Shown here piece after piece: positions 43,743 through 50,618 of a stretch of 64,000 bases of DNA (within the stretch, counting starts at the first letter, position 1; each line of letters starts with the position of its first letter). Position numbers and translations under genes: made by a program. Under the pieces are notes generated by a model. The model was not told the origin of the DNA, did no database searches, and worked only from the letters and a program-made list of their open reading frames with translations. This stretch comes from UBA4085 sp964556755 (GTDB lineage: Bacteria > Acidobacteriota > Aminicenantia > Aminicenantales > UBA4085), in NCBI GenBank assembly GCA_964556755.1, contig CAZKXI010000015.1, positions 10,794-74,793 on the forward strand. The letters run 5' to 3'.

Positions 43743-45103
43743 CTGCCCAGCAGGGCGGCCAGCAGGACGCCGGACGCGACCGGCGCCATCGTGACGAGCT
43801 CGGGCAGCGTCAGGCCCATCAGCCGGCCGGCCAGCCACAGGGCCAGGCCCCAGATCGCCGCAATGAACGCGGCGTCGAAGATCAGGGCGACCGCCTTGCG
43901 GAAGAAGCCCATCCGCCGCCGCGGCGACGGCTCCCGGTCCAGGAGCTCGGCTGTGGACGGCGTGGGCGGCGAGGGGCGCAGGCGCATATCGTCGAAGACG
44001 GACTCGGGCGGCGTCTCGTTCTCATCCCGGTCCTGGAAGATCTCTTCCCGCGTGATGCGCTCGGGGATGCCCATGCGGGTGGGCTCGGGGGGCGGCGCCG
44101 GCGCGACCGGCGGCCGGGGGATCTCCAGCGGCGTGCGGGACATGACCTCCTGCTGGAAGTCCATGGTGTCGCCCGGGGCCAGGCTGCTTGGAGGCTCCAG
44201 GATGCGGTCCTCGTCGCCCGCCTCCTCGGCCTCGTCGCCCCGGAAAGACGAGCCGATCTTGCGGACCGCCCCGTAAAGGTCTTCCTCGGGCGAGGTGTCG
44301 GGGATGCGGGGGATCTCGATCCTTTCGCCCTCGACATCCACCGTGGGCGGCTTGCGGAGCAGCTCCTCCCAAGCGGCGTCCAAGCCCGGCTTGCGCTCCA
44401 TCACCGGCGGGACGGGCTCGGGATCGGGGGCCGGAGGAGAAGCCGGAGACGGCGGCGGAGGGGGCGAAAAAGCGGGCGGCGGAGTCGGAGCCCAAACCGG
44501 CGGCTCGTCCCGCTTCGGCTCCCCGTCGATGGGACCCGTTGCCTGGCGCTCCTTCTCCTCGAGCACCGCGATCAGCTTGGCGATCTCTTCCTTGGTGTCC
44601 AGCTTGGGCTTGGCCTCGACCGCCTTCCGGGGCGCTCGGGGCGTCGGCTTGGCGGCGGCTCTGCGAACCGGCTTGGCGACCGGCTTGGCGACCGGCTCCA
44701 GCTCGGGGTCGCGGGCCTCGAGCTCCGCGGGCGGCTGAGGGGCCCGCCTGGCCCTGGGCTTGGGCTTGGCTTCCGGCTCGGGCTCGCGCTCGGCCTCGGG
44801 CTCGTGCTCAGCCTCGTGCTCGGCCTCGGGCTCGTCGGGGAAATGGCCGCTTCCCTCGAGGACCTCCTCCAGGTCGATCTCCTCGAGGTCGGCCTCGTCC
44901 TTGGTCAGGAGCCGCTCGTCCTCCTCGCCGTCATCCTCGCCTTCGACGACGTCCTTGAAGTCCTCATCGACGATCTTCTCGCCCTTGATGGGCTCTTCCT
45001 CCGCCTCGTCGGCCGGGAAGAGAAGCTGGGTGCCGCAGTTGTTGCAGTATTTCTGCGACTCGTCGATGATCGCCTTGCAATAGGGACAGCGTCGGATGGC
45101 CAT
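43673..45103 (-). CDS. zinc-ribbon / acidic-proline linker / RDD-type membrane protein
   Basis: A 476-residue protein. The first 25 residues are a zinc ribbon (CPYCKAIIDESQKYCNNC), followed by a long low-complexity region with acidic (EPEAEHEAEHEPEAE) and Pro/Ala-rich tracts (about 40-380) and a membrane part with two hydrophobic helices (about 400-465). This part looks like RDD (FFRKAVALIFDAAFIAAIWG; FFLGETLGDRM), but it stops just after the GETLGDR turn, so the third helix and tail of RDD are missing. The 3' end overlaps lptB by 70 bp. A sigma-70 promoter predicts a 1-nt leader. Confidence 0.75.
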   Translation of the reverse strand: MAIRRCPYCKAIIDESQKYCNNCGTQLLFPADEAEEEPIKGEKIVDEDFKDVVEGEDDGEEDERLLTKDEADLEEIDLEEVLEGSGHFPDEPEAEHEAEHEPEAEREPEPEAKPKPRARRAPQPPAELEARDPELEPVAKPVAKPVRRAAAKPTPRAPRKAVEAKPKLDTKEEIAKLIAVLEEKERQATGPIDGEPKRDEPPVWAPTPPPAFSPPPPPSPASPPAPDPEPVPPVMERKPGLDAAWEELLRKPPTVDVEGERIEIPRIPDTSPEEDLYGAVRKIGSSFRGDEAEEAGDEDRILEPPSSLAPGDTMDFQQEVMSRTPLEIPRPPVAPAPPPEPTRMGIPERITREEIFQDRDENETPPESVFDDMRLRPSPPTPSTAELLDREPSPRRRMGFFRKAVALIFDAAFIAAIWGLALWLAGRLMGLTLPELVTMAPVASGVLLAALLGSYFFLFLFFLGETLGDRMASPKS

Positions 45104-45110
45104 TGGTCTA

Positions 45111-45140
45111 AATATAAGGGGACAAGGCGTGGGAAGTCAA
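45111..45140 (-). promoter_or_regulatory. sigma-70 promoter of the zinc-ribbon gene, leaderless
   Basis: On the minus strand, TTGACT (45140-45135), 18-bp spacer, TATATT (45116-45111), seven bases, then the ATG. The predicted start is one base before the ATG. Confidence 0.55.
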
Positions 45141-45150
45141 ACGTTTAGAA

Positions 45151-46284
45151 TCACTTGGTTGCGGTCGAGGCCGGAGAGGCGGCGGCCGGCCAAGAGACCG
45201 CGTTCATGCACTCCGGCGTCGTGGGCGGGACCGGCCGCGGCGGCACCACGACCGGCGCGATGGCCGGCGCCCGGACGCCGTAGCGGGGAATCCGCAGCGA
45301 GCGGCCGGCCCGGATGAGAGTGCCGGAAAGCCCGTTCTGGGCCTGGATGGCCCGGACGCTGACGCCATAGCGGCGGGCGATGTGCCCGAGGGTCTCGCCG
45401 TTGCGGATCAGGTGGGCCACGGTGTAGACGGGCGGCTTGATGCGCTGGATCTGGATCAGGTAGGGATAGACCCGGCGGCCGATCTCCTGGGCCACGCGAT
45501 TGTAGAAGCGGACGTGGTAGTGCGTCCGGTGACCGGCCACATGGACGATGAGGGCCTTGGAGTAGCCGCGCGAGAACTGGAAGACGCGGTCGAGCCAGTC
45601 CTTGTCCTCGCCGATCTGGATGGCGTAGGCGTAGAGGAGCCTCTGGATTCGCGTGTCGAGCAGGATCGTCTCGATGTCCGTCCGCAGGAGCAGGGCCCGG
45701 ACCAGGGCCCAGTTGCGGGGCAAGTCCAGGTTGGCCGCCGTGCCCGGCAGATACCAGGACGTGGCCCCGCTCTTGTAGTAGAAGCCGAAGTCGACATCGC
45801 GGCCGGACTGGTGGGTGATGTGGCGGCGCATCCGGCCGCCTTCCTGGAAGCTGATGTCGCCGATGCTGATGGCGGGCGTGTCGGGGTAGAGCTCGTGGAC
45901 GGTGCCGATGGCGGCCCGGATGAACTCCACGGTCTCCGTGGTGCCGTAGGCGCCGTCGGGGGCGATGGGATGCCACCCCGGTCCCTCCGGCAGGGGGACG
46001 GGATTGAGCAGGATGCCGCCGCCGGGAGCGCCGATGGAGATCGAGCCGAGCGAGGCCTGTTCGGTCTCCACGACCCTGAACAGCTCCTCGTCGGGCCGAT
46101 CAAGGAACGACTCCGGCGAGGGAACGGCGGCGGGAGCGGAGGATTCGGCGGCGGCCGCAACCGTCGACGCCGCGGGCGGAGGAAAGAGCGCCGGGTTGAC
46201 CTGCTGGACGGCGGCCCGGATCGGGCTCAGCCAGAAGGCGGCCGCCAGCCATATGCTCAGCATGAAGGGTTCATCCGCGATCAT
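45151..46284 (-). CDS. M74 (MepA-like) murein endopeptidase with LysM domain
   Basis: A 377-residue exported protein (ATG at 46263 is an alternative start giving a tidier signal peptide). After a Pro/Ala-rich linker comes the penicillin-insensitive endopeptidase domain: MRRHITHQSGRDVDFGFYY with zinc ligands His and Asp, and HRTHYHVRFYN with the HxH pair. This family cuts D-Ala-meso-DAP crosslinks. A LysM domain follows (VYTVAHLIRNGETLGHIARR; LSGTLIRAGRSLRIP), then a Pro-rich tail. Classic MepA lacks LysM, which here would tether the enzyme to peptidoglycan. Confidence 0.88.
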   Translation of the reverse strand: MIADEPFMLSIWLAAAFWLSPIRAAVQQVNPALFPPPAASTVAAAAESSAPAAVPSPESFLDRPDEELFRVVETEQASLGSISIGAPGGGILLNPVPLPEGPGWHPIAPDGAYGTTETVEFIRAAIGTVHELYPDTPAISIGDISFQEGGRMRRHITHQSGRDVDFGFYYKSGATSWYLPGTAANLDLPRNWALVRALLLRTDIETILLDTRIQRLLYAYAIQIGEDKDWLDRVFQFSRGYSKALIVHVAGHRTHYHVRFYNRVAQEIGRRVYPYLIQIQRIKPPVYTVAHLIRNGETLGHIARRYGVSVRAIQAQNGLSGTLIRAGRSLRIPRYGVRAPAIAPVVVPPRPVPPTTPECMNAVSWPAAASPASTATK

Positions 46285-46359
46285 TCTAGCCGATCGAGGA
46301 TATCGGTCAAGAAGAAATCTCGAGACGCGTTATATCGCAAAACGGCTCTACGCAACGGA

Positions 46360-46388
46360 TTGACAGCCCGGGCTCGGCCGCTTATCTT
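46360..46388 (+). promoter_or_regulatory. sigma-70 promoter of the outer-membrane barrel gene
   Basis: TTGACA (46360-46365), 17-bp spacer, TATCTT (46383-46388). Leader of about 23 nt with GGGGGAGG. Confidence 0.65.
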
Positions 46389-46417
46389 GAGAGCGAATTA
46401 CCGGGGGAGGATATCGA

Positions 46418-47095
46418 TTGAAGACGACCGGAATCGGACGCGGAGGGGCTTGGGCGCTGGGGCTCGCGTTGGGATGGCTGCTTCTTGGAAGCGCCCCGGC
46501 CGAAGCGAAGTCGAAGATCAAGCTCTACGCCGGCCTCGACGGCGCTTACACGACCGCGATGATGCATTCCGGCGGCTTCAATACGGTCGGGGATTTCCGC
46601 AACCAGGGCGACGATACCGGCACCCTCATCGTCGCCGGCGGCCATGTCGGCCTGGAGTGGAACCGAATGGTGCGGCTCGATCTCGGCTACCACAAGCGCG
46701 GCGGCCTGCAGTTCACGACCTCCGGCTTCAGCTGGGAATACCCCTATCGCACCGCCGTCGATACCGCCTCTCTGATGGCCTCGGTCATCGTCAAGATCGT
46801 CCCCAAGGGAGTCGTCTCGCCCTATCTGGGGGCCGGGATCGGACAGACGGCCATGGAGGGGTCCACCACCGACCTGGTGGTCCAAGGGAGCGCGAGCGCC
46901 AAGCGCCTGTCCTGGCAGGCGGAGGCCGGGATCCAATTCGATCTTCTCCGTTGGGTCAGCCTCCAGCTCGGGTATCGCATCGTCTCTCTCGGACGGCTGG
47001 ATATCCCTCTATCCGAGAGCGGTCTCGAGGCCGGCGACTTCACCGCCGCGCTCAAGACGGGCGAGCTTGTGGTCGGGGCGCGGATCAGGATCTGA
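46418..47095 (+). CDS. outer-membrane beta-barrel protein (OmpW/opacity-like)
   Basis: A 225-residue protein with a signal peptide (WALGLALGWLLLGSAPAEA) followed by alternating beta strands typical of an 8-strand barrel: KLYAGLDGAYTTAM, MVRLDLGYHKRGGL, SPYLGAGIGQTAMEG, WVSLQLGYRIVSLG, ending VVGARIRI. The start codon is TTG at 46418, placed 7 nt behind GGGGGAGG; no other start fits the signal peptide. Function is unknown. Confidence 0.75.
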   Translation: MKTTGIGRGGAWALGLALGWLLLGSAPAEAKSKIKLYAGLDGAYTTAMMHSGGFNTVGDFRNQGDDTGTLIVAGGHVGLEWNRMVRLDLGYHKRGGLQFTTSGFSWEYPYRTAVDTASLMASVIVKIVPKGVVSPYLGAGIGQTAMEGSTTDLVVQGSASAKRLSWQAEAGIQFDLLRWVSLQLGYRIVSLGRLDIPLSESGLEAGDFTAALKTGELVVGARIRI

Positions 47096-47121
47096 GCGCC
47101 GAATCTCCCGCCGATTTCCGA

Positions 47122-47151
47122 TTGATTCGCCCGCGAGGATCGTTCTATAAT
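47122..47151 (+). promoter_or_regulatory. sigma-70 promoter of the AGCS symporter
   Basis: TTGATT (47122-47127), 18-bp spacer, TATAAT (47146-47151). The start, near 47158, gives a 5' leader of about 140 nt. Confidence 0.6.
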
Positions 47152-47157
47152 CCGGCC

Positions 47158-47297
47158 CGGGTGCGCGGCGTGCAAATCCGCCGCGCAGGCAATGTCCATT
47201 GGGATGGTCGGGCCGCCATCCATATCCGGCCGGAGCCGCCGCGCCGCGGGGGCTCCGGGCGACGAGTCCATGCCTCGGATATGGAAAGGAGCCCTGC
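47158..47297 (+). promoter_or_regulatory. structured 5' leader of the AGCS symporter mRNA
   Basis: Three successive hairpins are visible: 47163-47170 with 47179-47186 (8 bp), 47202-47207 with 47216-47221 (6 bp) and 47230-47237 with 47251-47258 (8 bp). AAAGGAG follows before the ATG. It lacks the glycine-riboswitch core I would expect at an amino-acid transporter. It may be an unknown regulatory RNA or just a GC-rich leader. Confidence 0.4.
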
Positions 47298-48725
47298 ATG
47301 TCATCCCTTATCGACTCCACCGCCCGCTTCCTGGACCAGTCCGCCGCCCATATCTGGTCCTATATGCTCTTCGTCCTGCTGGCCGTCGGCCTGTGGCTGT
47401 CGCTCCGGACCGGCTTCGTCCAATTCCGCAAGCTGGGCGCGGCCTGGAAGCTGATCTTCTCGGGCTTCCTGGGCAAGGGCAAGAAGAGCCGTGACGGGGA
47501 TGTCTCTCCCTTCGCCGCGCTGACGACGGCCCTGGCGGCCACCGTCGGAAACGGCAACATCGGAGGCGTGGCCACCGCCCTGGTGATCGGCGGCCCCGGC
47601 TCGATCTTCTGGATGTGGGTCTGCGGCTTCCTGGGCATGGCCACGAAATACTCGGAGGCCCTCCTGGGGGTCAAATTCCGGGAGCACTACCCCGACGGGG
47701 CCATCGCCGGCGGGCCGATGTACTACATCGACAACGGCGTCAAGAACAAGCGCTTCGGATCCTTCCTGGCCGGGGCCTTCGCCGTGTGCGGGACCTTCGC
47801 CGCCCTCTTCGGGACCGGCAACATGATGCAGGCCAACCAGATGACGCTGGCCATGAACAGCGAGCTGGGCATCCCCAAGATCGTCACGGCCGTGGTCATC
47901 ACCGTTATGACGGCCCTGGTCATCCTGGGAGGCATCAAGCGCATCGGGGCGGTGACCGAGAAGATCGTCCCGACCATGATCCTGCTCTATTTCGGGACGG
48001 GGATCGTCGTCCTGATCCTCAACATCAAGGCCGTGCCGGGGGCTTTCGGCTTGATCTTCCAGCACGCCTTCACCCCGGCGGCGGCGGCCGGCGGCTTTCT
48101 GGGCGCTTCGGTCCGGCAGGCCATGCAGATGGGCGTCAGGCGCGGCCTGCTGTCCAACGAGGCCGGCCTGGGATCGGCCCCCATCGCCCACGCCGCGGCC
48201 CAGACGCCCTCCCCCGTCCACCAGGGGCTGATCGGCCTGGGCGAGGTCTTCATCGACACCATCGTGGTCTGCACGCTCTCGGCCCTGATCAACCTGACCT
48301 CCGGCCTGTGGTCCAGCGGGCTGAACGGATCGGCCATGACGGCGGCGTCCTTCTCCCAGAGCATCCCGGTCGTCGGGGGGATCATCGTGGCCTTCTCGTC
48401 CTTCCTGTTCGGGTACTCGACCCTGGTCGGCTGGTGCTACTACGGGGAACAGTGCGTCCGCTACCTTTTCGGCAACCGCAGCACCATGCCGTACCGGATC
48501 GTCTTCACGGTCCTGGTCTTCGTCGGGGCCATGGTCTCGCTGGAGCTGGTCTTCTACATGGGCGACATCGCCAACGCCTTCATGGCCCTGCCGAACCTGA
48601 TCGCCCTGGCCGCCCTGTCGGGCGTCGTGGCCAAGACGACCAAGTCCTTCTTCAAGGATTATCCGACTATGAAGGACTTCGACAGGCGCAAATCGGCCCC
48701 GCTGGATGCCGGCGCGACGGAATGA
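47298..48725 (+). CDS. alanine/glycine:cation symporter (AGCS family)
   Basis: A 475-residue inner-membrane transporter with about ten helices. Family marks include TGFVQFRKLG, NGNIGGVATALVIGGPGSIFWMWV, GFLGMATKYSEALLGVKFRE, GGPMYYIDNGVKN, and GLGSAPIAHAAAQT, the family's amino-acid site region. It takes up alanine or glycine with Na+ or H+. AAAGGAG lies 7 nt before the ATG at 47298. It is the last GC-rich gene before the AT-richer island. Confidence 0.93.
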   Translation: MSSLIDSTARFLDQSAAHIWSYMLFVLLAVGLWLSLRTGFVQFRKLGAAWKLIFSGFLGKGKKSRDGDVSPFAALTTALAATVGNGNIGGVATALVIGGPGSIFWMWVCGFLGMATKYSEALLGVKFREHYPDGAIAGGPMYYIDNGVKNKRFGSFLAGAFAVCGTFAALFGTGNMMQANQMTLAMNSELGIPKIVTAVVITVMTALVILGGIKRIGAVTEKIVPTMILLYFGTGIVVLILNIKAVPGAFGLIFQHAFTPAAAAGGFLGASVRQAMQMGVRRGLLSNEAGLGSAPIAHAAAQTPSPVHQGLIGLGEVFIDTIVVCTLSALINLTSGLWSSGLNGSAMTAASFSQSIPVVGGIIVAFSSFLFGYSTLVGWCYYGEQCVRYLFGNRSTMPYRIVFTVLVFVGAMVSLELVFYMGDIANAFMALPNLIALAALSGVVAKTTKSFFKDYPTMKDFDRRKSAPLDAGATE

Positions 48726-48860
48726 GCCGGGCGGGGGGGAAGCGGTGGGACGGCAGCGGCGAAGGCCAGAAGGGAGGGCGCAAATTGACTTTCCCTCCAG
48801 ATTCCGCTACAAATACCCCCGCCTGAGTGGGCGATTCACTCGGTAAACCGCCTCTTTAGA

Positions 48861-48960
48861 ATCCTGTATTTGTTGATAATAGTAAGACTTACAAATCCAC
48901 AAAAAGACAGGAAGGGACTTTCATTGTCAATCTTGAGGCAAAATATAGGGCTACTGAGTA
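48861..48960. repeat. direct repeat, copy A
   Basis: About 100 bp, roughly 70 % identical to 50469-50568 in the same orientation; shared blocks are TGTTGA-AA, GACTTACA, CCACA-AA and GTCAATCTTGAGGCAAAA. It sits just 3' of the AAA ATPase gene. Confidence 0.75.
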
Positions 48961-48977
48961 AGGGACGAGGTCCCGCT

Positions 48978-50150
48978 CTAAATAAGCCCTCCCAGGAAGC
49001 GATCGGCCGAGACTATATGAACGCCGCGAATCAAGCTATGAACGCCGCTTTTTCGGATGACTTGGTAAACGAATGGAATTTTCAGCTTGTCTAGGAAGTA
49101 GCGGAGGTTCGTCGACACATTCTCCTCCGAAAGCTTCGCTTCGACCGCAAACCAGGGCTTCCTGTCTACAGTGACGAGGAAATCCACCTCCCTCTTGTCC
49201 ACGTCCCGAAGGAATGAAAGCTCCGCCCGCAGCCCATCCCGGTCATAGAGGAAGTGGCACAGCTTGAGGAGATGGCCGGCGATCATATTTTCAAAACGCG
49301 CGGCAGGATCCGGGACCTCCGACCAATCCCAGAGATAGAGCTTGGGTTCTTTCTTGATGGACCGGATCCATCGGTGCGCGAAGGGCCGTATGCGGAAATG
49401 ATAGTAGAACGACTCGAGGACCACGAGCCAATGAGAAACGGCCTTGAACCCGGACTCTAGGTCTTCGCGGACGGCATTCGTCGAGAACAGCGATCCGACG
49501 CGCTCGGGAAGCATATCGCTCAGGAGCTTCATTCGGCCGAGATCGCGGACCTGTTCGATGCTGACAATGTCGTCCCGGAACATCCGCTCGATCTTCTCAT
49601 TATGCCAGCGGCGGAGGAAACGGTCGCTTTGTTTGAAGAGAGGCTCGGGGAACCCCCCGAATTCCAGAAGCGCCTCAAATTCTGAGCGGGAGGCCGTCTC
49701 GGAAATCGGGATTTCTTTGAAAGGCTCAGGAAGAGCCCCACGGCCAGCAAGCTCCGGCAGCGAGAAAGGATGGAGGCGGTAGTAGTGGTAGCGGCCTTGC
49801 AGGGAATCTCCGCCGCGGCGGACGACATCAAGCCTAGCGCTGCCCGTTACAAGGAATTTATATCTGTTCTTGAGCTTGTCGTATTCTCCTTTGATCAGGT
49901 TCTTCCAGCCACGATGCTTGTGGATTTCGTCCAGGATAATCAGCTCGGCGTCACCGGGCCAGCGCGAGTCCAGGATCGAGCGACGGTCGGCGCGGCTGTC
50001 CCAGTTGAAATAGGCGGGCGAGCGGAATCGCCGGCCCAGGAGGTCTGTGGCCAACGTCGTCTTGCCAACCTGTCGGGCGCCGCCGACGAAGACCATTTTT
50101 TCGCAAAGGTCATCGGCCACGGCGCCGGTCAAATATCGTTCCTTGAGCAT
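48978..50150 (-). CDS. AAA ATPase with C-terminal DUF4143 domain
   Basis: A 390-residue protein with an AAA_14 P-loop domain at the N-terminus (Walker A VFVGGARQVGKTTLA, Walker B LIILDEIHKHRGW, sensor FLVTGSARLDVVR) and a nuclease-like DUF4143 region at the C-terminus (LRDVDKREVDFLVTVDRKPWFAVEAKL, with the D-E/D-x-K pattern of PD-(D/E)XK folds). Such proteins are widespread and frequently gained or lost; their role is unknown. It lies in an AT-richer island, and the promoter places the transcription start exactly on the ATG. Confidence 0.88.
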   Translation of the reverse strand: MLKERYLTGAVADDLCEKMVFVGGARQVGKTTLATDLLGRRFRSPAYFNWDSRADRRSILDSRWPGDAELIILDEIHKHRGWKNLIKGEYDKLKNRYKFLVTGSARLDVVRRGGDSLQGRYHYYRLHPFSLPELAGRGALPEPFKEIPISETASRSEFEALLEFGGFPEPLFKQSDRFLRRWHNEKIERMFRDDIVSIEQVRDLGRMKLLSDMLPERVGSLFSTNAVREDLESGFKAVSHWLVVLESFYYHFRIRPFAHRWIRSIKKEPKLYLWDWSEVPDPAARFENMIAGHLLKLCHFLYDRDGLRAELSFLRDVDKREVDFLVTVDRKPWFAVEAKLSEENVSTNLRYFLDKLKIPFVYQVIRKSGVHSLIRGVHIVSADRFLGGLI

Positions 50151-50156
50151 GATCCG

Positions 50157-50185
50157 ATTCTAAACCGGCCCGCGATCCATGTCAA
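50157..50185 (-). promoter_or_regulatory. sigma-70 promoter of the AAA ATPase, leaderless
   Basis: On the minus strand, TTGACA (50185-50180), 17-bp spacer, TAGAAT (50162-50157); +1 falls on the A of the ATG (50150). A dyad TTTGCC-ATTA-GGCAAA (50191-50206) lies just upstream of the -35 box and could bind a regulator. Confidence 0.6.
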
Positions 50186-50618
50186 GAATATTTGCCATTA
50201 GGCAAATAAATAAGCTTATATTTTCGCCTCCATGCAAATCTAAAATTCTCCATTTTAAGCTAGACATCTCTAAGGGATGAGGTCCGTCCGCCGCCTTGAA
50301 GATCGAATTGAGAATTAGTAAACTTTTGCTACGCTTCCTCTGGCAAATTTTCCCCCGGGCGGGGAATTTTGAAAGAGATTGACGGCATCGCAAGTCAATG
50401 TTTATTGATTCTGCGACAAATGAAGCAGTGCCTTTGGGGCGATTAAATAATAAACGTCTTCGTTCAAAATCCGCATCTGTTGACAACAATTCGACTTACA
50501 TGACCACATAAGGACGGCAAGAGACATCTTCCGTCAATCTTGAGGCAAAACGACGGGGCTTACTCTACCTGATAAGCTCAACCACTACCGGCCTCGGCAA
50601 CTTGAACCCTAGGCCCTC
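50186..50618. other. AT-rich gap between the ATPase and HEAT-like genes
   Basis: About 430 bp without a credible gene. It holds the dyad at 50191-50206, AT-rich sequence, and the second direct repeat (50469-50568). The longest frame, on the minus strand from 50489, has no ribosome site and runs across the repeat, so I do not call it. Confidence 0.6.
50469..50568. repeat. direct repeat, copy B
   Basis: Partner of 48861-48960. It lies 50 nt 3' of the HEAT-like gene, the same relative place as copy A behind the ATPase gene. Confidence 0.75.

Noticed and set aside
47158..47297. Glycine riboswitch
   Set aside because: None of the conserved glycine-aptamer core sequences is present; only generic GC hairpins.
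48870..49094. Small plus-strand frame at the island edge
   Set aside because: Overlaps the ATPase 3' end antisense and crosses direct repeat A; no ribosome site or motif.
50160..50489. 109-residue minus-strand frame in the island gap
   Set aside because: Overlaps the ATPase promoter and repeat B, with no ribosome site; composition looks non-coding.
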